Of a stretch of 64,000 nt of DNA, positions 11,875 to 24,900 are shown one piece after another (the first letter of the stretch is position 1; each line of letters opens with the position of its first letter). The notes under the pieces are model-generated. The model saw nothing but the letters and a program-made list of their open reading frames with translations, was not told the DNA's origin and did no database searches. Source of the stretch: Diploscapter coronatus (Eukaryota; Nematoda; Chromadorea; Rhabditida; Rhabditidae); NCBI GenBank assembly GCA_964036155.1, contig OZ038423.1:19793249-19857248 (forward strand), given 5' to 3'. The position numbers and the translations under genes were made by a program.

Positions 11875-14584
11875 ATGAAAATAATGTTGCTGAGTTCAGA
11901 AATGCTGAAGACGGCACTGCGATGCACTCGCACGACGGTCTGTCACTCATTCGACTCCTCGTCATTGCATTCTCGTTTGCAGGTGCCCCTGTTGTGCAGA
12001 CCTCTGAGCATGTCGTCCCCTCTGTCCTCCTCTGCGTCCACTTCCGAAGCAGCGAATCCCAACGCAGAAGTGCTGTTCTCGGGCAGCGGCTCCAAGAGAA
12101 TCATCACTCTCAGCCGACCCAAAGCCCTCAACGCGCTCAACCTCAACATGGTCAGGGAAATCCATCCGAAACTCAAGGTATTCCAAGAAGAAATAAGCTC
12201 ACTTTTAGAAATGATTTTGCAGAGCTGGGACGATTCATCCGATGTGAATTTGGTGCTCATTAAAGGAACCGGAGACAAGGCATTCTGCGCTGGCGGAGAT
12301 GTTATCGGTCAGATTTTCACTTTAAAAAAAACTAAAATCGCTAATATTTCTCAAAAATCAAATTTTATATGAGCAAAAAATTAGCATACATTATATTTGC
12401 GGGCCCTAGGTAAGACAGTCGAATTACCATTTTTACATTTGAAATAAATTATTTTTAAATTCTAAATGCAGGTTTCAAGATCGAACTTTCAGCAGTGATC
12501 AAATCAGCGAAAGATGCCCAGGCGGGCGGCAGCTCGACGATGCACAAGGACTTCTTTCGCGAGGAGTACTTCCTCAATCATCTCATCGGCACTCTCTCAA
12601 AGCCGTATGTCGCCTTCATCGATGGAATTGTCATGGGTGGGGTGAGTAAATATTGTACTTTTTACAAATAAAATTCCGTCTAGAAAATTTATGTGTCCTT
12701 ACAGTTTTCATTATATTTAGAACACATACCTAAACAATCATTTCTAGATCAAGACAAATTGAAAAAAAACTTTCCACTAAAGCTATTTCATTTTTAGGGC
12801 TGTGGTTTGTCTGTGAACGGTCAATTTCGAGTTGCAACTGAACGCTCTCTTCTAGCCATGCCCGAGACTGCTCTCGGCTTGTTTCCTGACGTGGGAGGAT
12901 CGTATTTCCTCTCCAGGTTGAAGGTATGCAATATTATCAGAAACATGCAAAATTTCATTCTTTCTTTCCTAGGACGTTTAGAAATAACATCATTGTCTCA
13001 AAAATATACGCAAGTCAACAACAGATAAATAAAATAAAGTTAGATCTATCTAGAAATTTCTCATGGAAATAATTGTTTGCTATTTTAGGGAAATCTTGGA
13101 ATGTTTCTGGCTCTGACCGGCTATCGTTTGAATGGAGCAGACGCTTTCCATGCAGGACTCGCCACTCATTATGTATTATTCCATTTCTCTTGAACTCGCT
13201 CATATCATCTTACAGGTGGAATCCTCTAATCTGCCCAAATTGGAGGAGGCCCTTCTGCAAATGCCCCGTCCAGACGACCAGTCTGTCGAGTCCGTCATCA
13301 GATCTTTCGAGCCAAACAACATCCCATCATTTACTTTGGACAAGAATATCAGACAAATCGAAGAGTGCTTCAATGCGAGGTGTGGTGAACCTATTTTAAA
13401 TGTTTAATAGAGTCAGCATTTCAGCAGCGTGGAAGGAATTCTAGAGAATCTGAAGAAAGAAGGCAGCGAATGGGCGGGAAAACAGTTGAAAGTGCTGCAG
13501 AAAATGAGTCCTCTCTCGCTGAAAGTCACTCACAGACAACTTCAACAAGGCATGCGAATGAGCTATGCGAAGGTATGCTTTCATCAATTGAGTTTAAAAC
13601 CAACTAGCATTGATAATCTACCCAAATTATTTCTAATCAGTGGTAAACACCCAAGTATAATATTCTTGGGTCTTTAATTTAATGATAAGATTTTCATTCA
13701 TAACGTGGAGTGAAAAATTTTGGACACGAGATTATTCATTTTTATAATAAAAATCATGAAGCTAACCTGAATCTAAGCTATCTAAATATGGTATAAGTTT
13801 TCTGAGTGATATCTTCGACGAGTATGACAATTCAGTTGAATTTCACCAACATTACTTGATCTACCGTTGAAATAAAACTCCAGTTTGCGTCCAAATTGTT
13901 GTCAGCCACCACTTTTCATTCTACTTGAATTGCTAAATATAATTTCAGGTATTTGTAATGGAATATCGGTTGACTCAACGTTTTGTGGAAGACAACGATT
14001 TTCACGAGGGCTGCAGAGCGATTCTGATCGACAAGGACAGGAATCCCAAGTGGAAACCTGCAACTCTGAACGAGGTCACCCCGGAAATGGTTGACAGATA
14101 CTTCTCGCCTCTGCCTCCCAACGAGGAAATCAAACTGTAAGAATGCTTTTATTTATTAAACAACACTTCTTCTTTTTAAGATTAAAAATATCATAATTGC
14201 TAAAATTTATTTTGCAAAGAGGATTGGTTTTTTCCGATAAGATATAGTGATAGTCCAAATTTCGAACAATCCTGATCATTTATGACGAAGAAAAAGAATA
14301 ACGCTGCTAGATTCCAAAATTCTATGAGAAGAATTTGTATTTAAAAATTTCATTCAACTTGTTTCACGATAAATTGGCGCACAAGCTTTATTCATAAGCA
14401 TGATTTTATCTCAAAATATTATTGAAAAACACCTTTAGTGAAAAAAACAGAATGATTATTCTGATGCAGTAGTTTGAAGATAATTCGAAAGCAAGCAATC
14501 ATTAGATGATCAATAATTCCTAAGTAATATTATGAAAAGAGTGCTATTTTCAGCCCGGATCGGGATTTCTCCTCGAAGATGTAG
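11875..14584 (+). CDS. HIBCH: 3-hydroxyisobutyryl-CoA hydrolase, mitochondrial
   Basis: This enzyme hydrolyses 3-hydroxyisobutyryl-CoA to free 3-hydroxyisobutyrate in mitochondrial valine breakdown. Nine exons join in frame: 11875-12177, 12223-12307, 12472-12641, 12798-12923, 13089-13172, 13216-13379, 13425-13572, 13949-14136 and 14554-14584. They total 1299 nt, or 432 residues. The N-terminus (about 50 residues) is rich in Arg, Ser and Thr with few acids, as in a mitochondrial targeting peptide. The crotonase fold follows with the oxyanion-hole segments CAGGDV and MGGGCGLS, and the hydrolase signature [13 protein letters not shown], which carries the catalytic Glu and Asp. The late blocks SLKVTHRQL and EYRLTQRF and the C-terminal FSPLP stretch match the HIBCH branch rather than enoyl-CoA hydratase. 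The last exon adds only ten codons. A possible AATAAA lies at about 14765. A downstream Met could also start translation, but the first ATG best accommodates the targeting peptide. Confidence 0.93.
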
Positions 14585-14971
14585 TCGACTAGAGCAGTTT
14601 GAATCTCAATCAACTTCATATTCGAAGTGAGCCTCAGGGCTAAGCAAGAATACAGTTAGGATTTATGTCATTTTGCCAGAGTTTAGCGACCTTATCAATT
14701 CATATTCAATTCAGACAGATTTTCGATCATACGTGTATAAGATTTTATTATAGACAGAGAGCAAATAAATACGTTGTGTTTTGCTACAAAGTAGCTACTC
14801 TTTTCGGTTTCTTGCGTGAATTTGACCAGATCATTTAGTTCTTATCTTTACCGTTATCTGCTCATGCTCTAGTCTCTAACAGTCTAAATGCATTTATGAA
14901 TTTGCACATTTGTTGTCGACAAGTTTGCTTGACCGATCGCTTCCTCATTATATTGATTCGTTTTCGAAAAG
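14585..14971 (+). other. Spacer between HIBCH and P450
   Basis: 387 bp of AT-rich sequence between two genes on the same strand. It should contain the HIBCH 3' end (AATAAA near 14765) and the P450 promoter. An open frame starting at 14896 reads through the first P450 exon in the wrong frame and is not used. Confidence 0.45.
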
Positions 14972-17900
14972 ATGTTTGTATTTCTGTTGCACATAATTTT
15001 TCTTTTGTTATTGATAATTGGAGGATTCTTACTGTAAGTCTGAGTTCGGAAATCACCCCAATTATGAAAATTCATTACAGCTATGTGTTCCTCAATCTCC
15101 TATGGCATCAGAGTTACTGGCGTCGTCAAGGCATTCCGACTCCCCCGATCTCTTTCCTAGACGGGCATTTCTTTGCCACGCGATCAAATACGGAGCCTGG
15201 AATGCTTGTGCTGAGAGACTGGGCAAAGGCAAGTTTAAATGAAATATGTGTCTGCAAAAATTAAACTTCTGGTAATCGAAAACGAAGGTCTGGTTAATTT
15301 TTCATTAGACAAAACTGAAGTCTGCTCACATTAGCGATAAACAATTCTCCTCTCTTTCAGAAATACGGCAAGACATACGGTATTTATGAAGGGTGTAGAA
15401 CACAGCTGGTGACTTCTGATCCACACATCATAAACCAAGTCTTCCTGAAGAACTTCGAAGAATTCTATGCTAGAAAGGTAATAATAGACTCGTAAATAAG
15501 CTATGTCACTTTCCATGTTCTGAAATCAGTAATATTGTAAGTGACCGGCTACTTGAGAGGAGATAAAAGAAACGTCTCTTTCTCATCCCTTCTGTGAGCC
15601 TCGGATGTGCGAAAGACGAGCGTTCATTAGATGATTTATTTGTTTCCTTTTCATTTTCACGTTTTAAGGGCAATTATCAATAATTAATCGGCTAATTTCT
15701 ACAATATCGATAGAGGAAGATAATTGCCAAGTGTTTGTTGCGAAAATTCCATTAAATTCGATAAAAGAAGAAAGAAAATAAAAAAAGTCGCCAAATGAAC
15801 GAATATCGTCAGCGTGCATTTGAAATCATAAAAGAGGGTAAGGAAGAAAGACGCTCTTTTTATCTCGCCTCAAGTAGTCGATCGTTTACAATATATCCAA
15901 AGGATGAAGGGCCAATCTTGAAATAATTAGGTCTGATATGCTTTATCCTGATGATACTTGGCAACTAGTATTGCTTCATTAGGATCTTATTACATGCGAC
16001 AGAACTTTTTCACCAACCTAATAATTCACAAGTTATTCACCAAAGTAGAATAATTTCATAGGGCGCATCTCATTCTGACCCGAAAAATCCCTCTCCTCGA
16101 ACGCACGTTCTCCAGGCAAATGGACCTCGATGGAAACGACTTCGTACCATCGCCAGCCAGGCTTTCACTACTGCCAATCTCAACAAGGTAGCACTGATCT
16201 TCGATAAATTGCGAAATCTTCTCGAATCAGATCCATCCAATAATCGAGGCTTCAGTGATGCAACTGGTCGAATATTTTGATAAAGCAGCCGCCAAAGGGG
16301 AACCCATCGACTGTTACATGTAAGGAATTCGTCTTCATAGATTACTATGTTGGAATGTATTGAATTTCAGCTATTATCAAGAACTGACAATGCATGTTAT
16401 TGCACATCTAGCCCTGGGTCAATCTGATGCAGAGATGTTCAAGAATCCCATCAGCAAGCATCTTATTGCGGTATTCCAAGCATCTTAAACCTTTCTTTTG
16501 GCCATTAAGCTTTGGCTGTATTCTTTATCACTTCATCAGTTCATTATGATCACTATTTCTAGCTGGTGACTAACTTAATGACTATGATCGTTGTAAACTG
16601 GTGAAAAATATGATGTACAGAATACAAAAAATAAAACAATTTCGATTCCAGTTCTTCCAACGAGATCAACGACAATGGAGCAATGTAATCGGAATGATTT
16701 CTCCGAGTCTCGGTTCCTTCGTTAAAATGTCTGTATTGGCAAAGCAGAAGGTGACAGGAATATGGCAGCAGCAGAAGAAGAAGGGAGTCGGACCGTTGGA
16801 AGCCATTGACAGGCAGATTGAGTTGACCGTCAAAGAGAGGCAGAGACAGAGGGTGAGGTTTTAAAAAAAATCGAATTTGCACTTGTACCATCGTGATGCA
16901 ATAAATGACATAACTATAAAGTTCACGATTTAGCAGGATAAAATTTGAATGCTTAGGAAGAAGATGAAAAGAGAGGTCTCGAACCTGGTCAGCCCATCGA
17001 CTTCATAGATCTGTTCCTGGATGCAAAGAGCGAAGACAATAGCTGGGAAGAAGGGATAGACAATTTCCAGAGAGGGGCTGTTTCTGTCGGTTTTACATAT
17101 CCTTATTCGAATTCGATCATATCTTAGGTCTCAAAACGACTAACCTTCGACGAGATCGTGGCTCAATGTAATGTCTTCCTCTTGGCTGGGTAAGGATTTT
17201 GCGGCATTCAGTTGCTCATCTCGGGAAAATTCCAGCTTCGATACAACCGCGAACTCCCTCTCGTATGCAACTTTTCTATTGACCAAGCATCCAGAAGTGC
17301 AGCTCAAGTTGCAGGCGGAAATCGATCAAGAATGCACTTCTACTGTAAGTCGATTCATAATTCGACAAACGAATGAAGCTCAGCTGATTTAGGTAATTGG
17401 ACCCGAAACATTGCCCAGAATGAAATACCTGGATTGTGTGGTCAAAGAGGCACTGAGAATGTTCCCACTCGCGTCCCTGTTCAGTTCGAGAACTTGCATG
17501 AAGGATACTGTAGTTGGGGACAATATTCATCTCAAGCAGGGAATGACCGTAGCTGCAGAGTAAGTTTGGGTGTAGTAATTAGGCGAAAGTGAAATGAAAT
17601 TTTAGCCTTTGGAGTCTCCATTATAGCAAAGAAATTTACGGCGAGGATGCTGAAGAATTCAAACCGGAAAGGTAACAATTCGCTTAACTTTGGATTCCCT
17701 TGCAAAAATGCGTTTGTGATGAAAAGTGAGTTTAAAATGGAATTCGGAAAGCAAGTATCTTTCAAATCCAACATATCATAAAAGTTTACCCCCTAAATCA
17801 ACGATAAACCTGGTAAAATGGTTCTGTGCCAAAAATCAGGTCATAATTTTTGCGTTCATGAAGTTTGAAGTTTGCCAAAATGTGTTCATTTCGAGCAACG

Positions 17901-18388
17901 GATTTTTGTAATTCTTTCGACTAGGAAAATTTCTAATTTTATTTACAACTCTGATGATATTTCTGAACAAAAACTTGTTCCGAACATCAATTAGTCAGAT
18001 CTACTCGGGGGGCCCTACTTAATTCATGTGTAGATAATTTAATTTTTATATAAAATTTAAGATGGCTCTCTTCCCCTCCAACTTTAGCATCTGCCTCTGT
18101 CTGGATACCATTCGGATTTGGTCCCAGACAATGCATCGGTATTTAAATTTGCATTATTCAGCCAGTTTAATTTTCCAAATTTCATGCATGAGACTTGCTC
18201 TTGTCGAAGTCAAGCTGACTCTATGCCATCTGCTGAGGAAATTCTCGTTCGTTCAAGGACCCAAAACCGAGGTGAATTGTATTTCATATCTTCCTTTTTA
18301 AAAGCAATTTTAGGAAAAACTTCAACTATTCGGATCCGTGACGGTGGCGCCGAAGGCAGCTCACATCTACGTGAAAGCGAGGGAATGA
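14972..18388 (+). CDS. Cytochrome P450, microsomal, clan-3 (CYP3-like)
   Basis: Haem-thiolate monooxygenase anchored in the endoplasmic reticulum; substrate unknown. Fifteen exons: 14972-15033, 15081-15228, 15361-15477, 16062-16187, 16231-16319, 16371-16470, 16652-16852, 16957-17079, 17128-17189, 17236-17344, 17393-17559, 17606-17671, 18062-18138, about 18186-18271 and 18314-18388. The model gives about 535 residues. The ATG at 14972 starts a membrane anchor (HIIFLLLLIIGGFLL). Later motifs are the helix C WKRLR, helix I AGFDTT with TKHPEVQ, the K-helix EALR, FKPERW, the haem loop FGFGPRQCIG with its axial Cys, and MRLALVEVKLTL of helix L. The order and the DTTANSLSYA wording fit clan 3. Two oddities: the intron after exon 2 has a GC donor (15229), and the junction after the haem Cys lacks a proper AG acceptor. 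It sits downstream of HIBCH on the same strand. Confidence 0.88.
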
Positions 18389-18989
18389 TTATATCTGCAT
18401 TAAAAATCCAATAATCTCATTTTGAAAGCTATTATTACTATCTAATATTTTACACGTTACAATGTCAAATATTCCATTCGGTATATTTTACAGATTTCGC
18501 TATTATCTCAGATCATTTAGGCAACTCAATTTTATTCCAATCAAATCAACACATGAAATAAACCTTCAATAGAAAACAGTACAACGTAAGGAGAGTCCTG
18601 ACATTGGTGCCTTGTGCCTCTAGAATGAATGTCTGAACAGCCCTTGCATGAAATACCCGGAAAATGATAATGTTTGATTTACCTAACCAATACAACTTAG
18701 CTCAAATACAATACATTTCTCTAAGGATAAAACACAGGTAAAAGCATGGTGAAAATTACACATAAACAAACACGGTAGTAATCAGAGACAATTAGAGGAA
18801 AATATGGGGGAAGAGACAACAAATAAAGTAAAAGTGAGATCTAAAGAATGATAACGACCAGATCTAGGTCGGATTACAGGATTACAATGAATTAGAATGA
18901 GAAAGAATAAAAGAGGGAAAAGAAAGAAAGATGGGTGGGTGGGTGGATGGATGGATGGATGGATTGCCTGATCCATAGATATAGTCAAC
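18389..18989. other. Convergent 3' regions of P450 and CNOT1, with a short tandem repeat
   Basis: 600 bp between two stop codons facing each other. AATAAA at about 18557 suits the P450 transcript, and TTTATT at about 18530 is an AATAAA on the minus strand for CNOT1, so the two 3' untranslated regions may overlap. A tetranucleotide microsatellite (GGTG then GATG units) lies at about 18931-18964, close to the CNOT1 stop. Confidence 0.5.
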
Positions 18990-21900
18990 TCAGGTTGCAT
19001 TGATTTCTCCCCCGATTCCTGGTTGCTGCATTTGCTGCGATCCAGGTGCTTGCTGTGCAGATGCAGGCACGCAGGTGTTCGCCACGTTTTGGAACAGACT
19101 GAAATAAGAAATAAACCAGTTTTCCATGATCGATTTATCATATTTCTCTCAATCGTTTTGGCCGAGATTTTCTGATACAGGGTACACCAAAGTTTTGAAA
19201 CATTCACTCATTACTCACTTAAGAATGCCGATTAGAAAAGGATTTTAAAAATATATTGTGGGTAGATGCAAAATTCTGAGCCTAAATTATAGATTCTGAA
19301 CAGTGCAATAGCGAAACTTCGAAAATCGAGAAATACTCGCAAGCTATTGGCGCAACCTGAACTTTATTTTCCAATGCGACTTCTTGAAGAATAATCTTTT
19401 CGAAATAAATTGCTTAATAACCATAAACGAACCGTTCGATTTCAGGAGCGCATCTGGTGAACTCGTACTTCCAGAAATTGTAGATGGGGTTCTTGATGAG
19501 CTCGATGAACGTGATCAGCAAACCCCAGGGATGCGGACGCAGGGCCACCAGACGCTCGAACAGAATGCGGGTGATTTGCTCCTGGAAATACAGATGAATA
19601 AACGGAGAATTTGAAAGAGGAAAATGCTAGTGTTGAAAATATTCATTGTGCAAGATTCGCCTAGAAAATCTCTGTATGAATAAGAAACTTGAAGGATTTC
19701 TCATCACACTTTCTTCGAATTTCAATGACAGAATTAACATTCGAAATTGCCAAATAAAAATGTACCTGAATGGCATCGCAGTTCGAGTTGAGGAAGAGGA
19801 ACAGAAAGACGCAGCTGAAGTAGTGCGTGTGCGCGTTCGGGTAACGCAGCTGGTTTGCGATTCCATTGAACAGCAGATAGCGGCCTGGAAATAGAAATCA
19901 TAATAAAGGGGAGAAACTATTAACAAAGATCGTTTTTTCAAAAGAATACTGCAAATGAAATTTCGATATCGAGCATTTTCAAGGTTCAGTTCTCATGCGA
20001 CTCGGTTTGATTTTTGAATAATGGAATTTCAAAAGATGACATCCTAGCATAATCAGAAAAAATTCAATTCTGACCTTCAGTACAGAGCTGCACAGCCAGA
20101 TTCTGGAATATGTCCATGTAGGCAGTGTGAGCGATCGTGTAGATCGAGATGCGCTGATGACGCTCGTGCAGGCAGTGGATCGCTCTGAATTTCCCATTTC
20201 AAATAAAGAAACGACAACTTTTGTCGATGAATTCTCAAAGCGAATCCTTTCAACCTATAAAAAATTAATATATTCTTGTATTAACTCACTTCATGCCGAC
20301 ATAGAGAACGAGGGCATTCATGACCGTGGTGTTGTACTTGGCCCCCGGACTGTTGGACACCTGCAGCAGGGAGGGCAGGGCAGAGAGGAAGTCCACCTGA
20401 CTGCGCGTCTCGAGGTACTTGTCCAGCTGGGTCCGCAACTCCTCGGGGATCAACTGGCCCATGTTCAGGTTCGACTTGGGCTCGATTGCCATCTCGGGAA
20501 TGCTGTCCACTTGCTGAAATCACTCAGTTGTAAAGTATTTCAGAAAAGAAATTTATTTTACAAACTCGCCGAGCCTATTCATCTATCTTCATCAAGTTTG
20601 GTATTCGCTTTTCCCTGCTTCTATCAATAATTCGTTTATTTTATCAGATATTGCTTGCCAAACTTGGCTTATTTTTATGACCTAATTTTCTACAAACCTT
20701 GAAATTGAGAGCAAACGGATCGGGAAGTCTCATGTTACGAGGATAGGCAGAGAGGACGAGGTTGCGGAGCTGCACGCAGTTGGGAGGGATCATGTCGCAG
20801 AACACGTAGTGATACTCACACAACAGCTCGGGGAAGTCGTGCAAGATCACGAGCAACACTCTGTAATAAGAATGTAAACAACTTGTTGTGACGAATACAA
20901 AAATAACCTGAGAGTTCCCTTGTAGAGGACAGCAATGGACTTGGGAATTTGGATGTTCCTGAGGAAGGGAGCCAAGAACTTGAGATGACACGTGATCAGC
21001 TGGGTGTAGGTCGCCTGAGTCTTGGCTGGGTCGACTGTCTCTCCGAGTCCAGTGTTGGCTGAAAGTTGACATTTTATCTATAGATAGGATGAAACACTTG
21101 AAGTAGAATTGTAAATGGCGCAATGATGTAAAGTGAAAGATGAAATGCTTCCTCCTTCTACAGTTTACGTCAAATACTGTTGGGTTTTATCAGTTCGTCA
21201 TTTTTGATGAATTTCGTTAAAATTATTTTGAAAACAAATGAAAGAACTAACCGAGCAATCTTCCGATGACATTCCTGTGTCCGACGATGTCGAGCCAGGC
21301 GAATGCGAACCCGGGGACTCGTTTTGGCTGCAGCGAGTAGAGGGCCTGTCCGAATGCCTCCAACACTGACCACGCAATCTGCTCCAGAGCTGCTCCGTGA
21401 TCGGGGCCTGCAGTATTGAGCAAATAAACAAGAAAATGCTATATTAGTGTGAAGATGGCACTCTTAGAGATGAAAGTTGTATACGAATTCCTTGACCCAC
21501 AAAATAGGGAAACGAAAGAAAACATACCCGTGAGCTCGTTGAAGAGAGAGATGAGGATCCTGTGATAGGGCATCGCGTTGAAGTCGTTGCGACGCACTTC
21601 GTGGTCCATGTGCAGAACGCCGACAACGATGTTCAGCAACTGAAAGCAGGGCATTATTGTTGAAAGTCAAAATTAATCAATAACCTTCTTGAGCAAATTG
21701 ATCTTGTTTGCAGCCTGACTCATGTCCGAGTGCTTGATCATCAATCTAAAAATTTCAAGTGAAATATAAACGATCGAACTTTCAGATTATTCTAACTCTA
21801 TAAATCACCACTTTTTATCATTTACTTGGTAATTTTGTATTGATTGGGAAACCTACGCCATGAGCTTGACGAAAGCATCGAGTGTGTAGTAGCATCTCTG

Positions 21901-24900
21901 TCTGACGATGGTTGCCTGATGGAAGCTGGGTGCTCCTTGCTGTTCGGACTTGAGCAGCTTCACGCTCACATCCACACACATCTCCACGCACAGACGGAAG
22001 AACTGAGTGATCTTGTCGTCCGAGGCCAGCACTCCGTGTTCGTGCATCTGAATCAAGCAATTATTAGTTCTAGGACAACGAGTTTTTGAGAATATTTTAA
22101 TTGGGTCTCTTTGAGTTGCTTTGAAAAAGGAACAAGTAGCTAGCAAATTACCACAGCGATCATATTTGCGAGCGCTTCCTGGGGCTGTCTCTGGGCCATT
22201 GGAGTGTAGCACAGGCCGATCCACTCACGGAGGATCATTTCAACCTGAAAAAAAAAAATGATAAATAGATGTTCTCGAAATAATTTTCCTACCTTTCCAG
22301 TCATCTCTCCATCTTCGGATCTGGAGATGGAGTGAATGACGGAATCCATCCCAGGCATGCCGACCGGCGAGTCCATGCCGCCCTGACTCGAGGTCGTCGA
22401 GCCTGTGCCTCCGATGAATGCCGAGGCTGCAGGCATGCGGTCGAAATCGCCCGAGGTCGCTGAGCGCATCTGCTGGAACTTGTAGAGCTGCTCGCAGGTC
22501 AGAGGGAATGCCTGAAAATAGCTCATTATTCGTGAAAATTTAGTCTTCTTTTGTAGTTCATAATAATCCTTTCCTTTACTCCAAACTGTGTTATTCTCGT
22601 AACTTAAAGTCGAGCCCAATTCAAACTGCTGCACAAACCTCCTTGAAGAGCGGCAATTTTGTGACATCTCCGCCAGTGACCGTCTTGACGAGTCTTGTGG
22701 CGAAGATGGCAGCTTCCTGATTGGCGCCTGCATCCATCATCTCCCTGGCCATGTACTGGTCCCACAGAGAGGTCACCAGGAACTGTCTCTTGAGGATCAC
22801 TTCGAAGGCCTCGATGTTCCACTTGTAGTCCGAGCGAATGCTGATGATCGCCATCGTTATGCGCTTCGTCAATTCAGCCTGAAGTTGGTAATTTAGCATG
22901 TCATCGAAATTTTCAGTATCAATATGATGGGGGAAATCCTCGAAAAGATACTGTCGTAAATGTTCATTCTGCTCGCTATTTTTTCTCTTCCACATTTTAA
23001 GAGGAAGTTTACTCTCCATCCTATAGGAGGAAGAAAGTTAACGCAGCCCAAAAAGCACCTCAAATAAATCAAATCGCCGTTTTGGTATTTGTGAGTCTGA
23101 CGAAAACATATGAAAGTCAGAATAACGAAACTCCGTCTTCTGGCCAAGTTATTTACCTGAGAGAACTGAGTGAGGAGGACGCGCATAGTGCCGACGAAGA
23201 GCTCCATGAGTCGCTTGGACCACTCGATCTCTGCAGGCACCTTGGAGGTGTGCTCGTGGTAGGCATGCAGCAGCAACTCGACCGTCCGGTTGATGAGCAG
23301 CAGGACGATCTGCGAGTCGCGCGGGTTGGTCGCCAGCTGCAGGAGAATGTCTCTGATCTGTCCCACTGCCTGGAAGGCCTTGCTCTGCACGCATGGCGAC
23401 TGCCCCATAATATAGTCCACGTCCTTCACCACACTCGTCAGGTTGTGCGAGAACGCGTCGATCTCCTTCAGGGATTCCTGGTTCATGGATCGCTGCAGCT
23501 CGGCGGCTGCTGCTGTGGCCGAGGCACTCGACATGTCCTCGGTGCCCGTCGAGGGCTTGAAACCGCAGATCCGACTGAAAATGAATAACAACAGTGAATT
23601 TTGAAGGAGCAATTTGTCTAGTTTCGGTAGACAAAACTGATCATTTCAAATTAGTGAAATACTCACGAAGTGAACTGCTCATAGACAGCGAGATTGGCCT
23701 TGTCGGTGGACCCTGGCTTGATGGCGATCCTTGCAGGCAACTTCCTCTGCTTCATTTCTGCCACTTCGTCCCGGTACTCGCTTCCTTCCCTTCTTGCTTC
23801 AATTCTCCTGCAATCATATTGGTTTCCCTTTCGTTCCCTTCGAATTTCTTTACTTGTTGTAATCAGCCTCGAGTCTCTTTTCCATCTCGAGAGTGGCCTT
23901 CTCGCAGGCAGTCTTCACGATGAAGTTGGTCGTGAGTTCCACGTTGTCCGCGGCGATTGTCTGGGTGGCCTCCTCGATCATTTTCTGCTGCAAATCAAAG
24001 GATTCATCGTGAGCACTGTCAAAGTTGTTTACCATTTCAGAATTAGCGTTGGCAGCCCGTCCGCTCTGGAAAGCCTGTGTGAGGTAGCCAACAATGGCCG
24101 AGGCCAGGGGGTCTCTGCAAGTGATCATCGCCATTCCTGCCGTCATTGCTCGCATCTGAAATTTCGTCGTTCAATAACATATCGTGTTTTTTTCTGGATA
24201 ACTACTTCTTCTTTCAGATCGATGCAAGAATTAGTAGCATCACTTTTCCTTATCAGAAGATTCGACATACTATCCTCGCAAATGAAGAAATGATAAGCTC
24301 ACCATGTAGAATGCAGCGATCTTCATGTTCTTCTCGTCGGGGTCCATGGCGAAGTCCTTTCTGATGAGATTCTCTGTGACGGTCATCGCGATTTTGAGAG
24401 CCCTTTCAGTGACTGGGCCAATCAGCTCCTTGATGGCGTGGTGCAGAGCTGCACGGACACATTGCTTTAGATGAGGGTAGGTCTGAAAATTCAAGCAATT
24501 AGTTCAAAGTGAAATGGAATGAAGGGTATCTTTGAGAGTTCATGGTGTTTAGTCCTTGTCGCCTTATTATCATTCATAGTTCGGCAGTCTTATATCCCAG
24601 AGATTTTAAAAGAAACATACTTGTCCTAAGAACTGAGAATTTTTACCCTATAAGATTATTCTTTTCCTTTCTTTCTTTTAATTAAAAGTGCTCATTCGTT
24701 TAACAAAGGTGTTCGCAGTCAATATTTTCTATTTGTATAAATCGTGGACTTCTAAGTGCACAAATGAAATACCTGGAAGAGAGGCAGATGAGTGGCGATT
24801 TTGACGTGAGGAGTGAGGCCGTCGACAGACACGATGTCGATGTCGTGGTAGGCGAAATGACTGGATGCAGCACTGACAATCGAGCCGACCACGTCGCTGC

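Noticed and set aside
20127..20630. Plus-strand frame of 167 residues
   Set aside because: It is antisense to CNOT1 C-terminal exons, whose conserved protein explains the open frame.
23082..23588. Plus-strand frame of 168 residues
   Set aside because: It is antisense to a long, clearly homologous CNOT1 exon.
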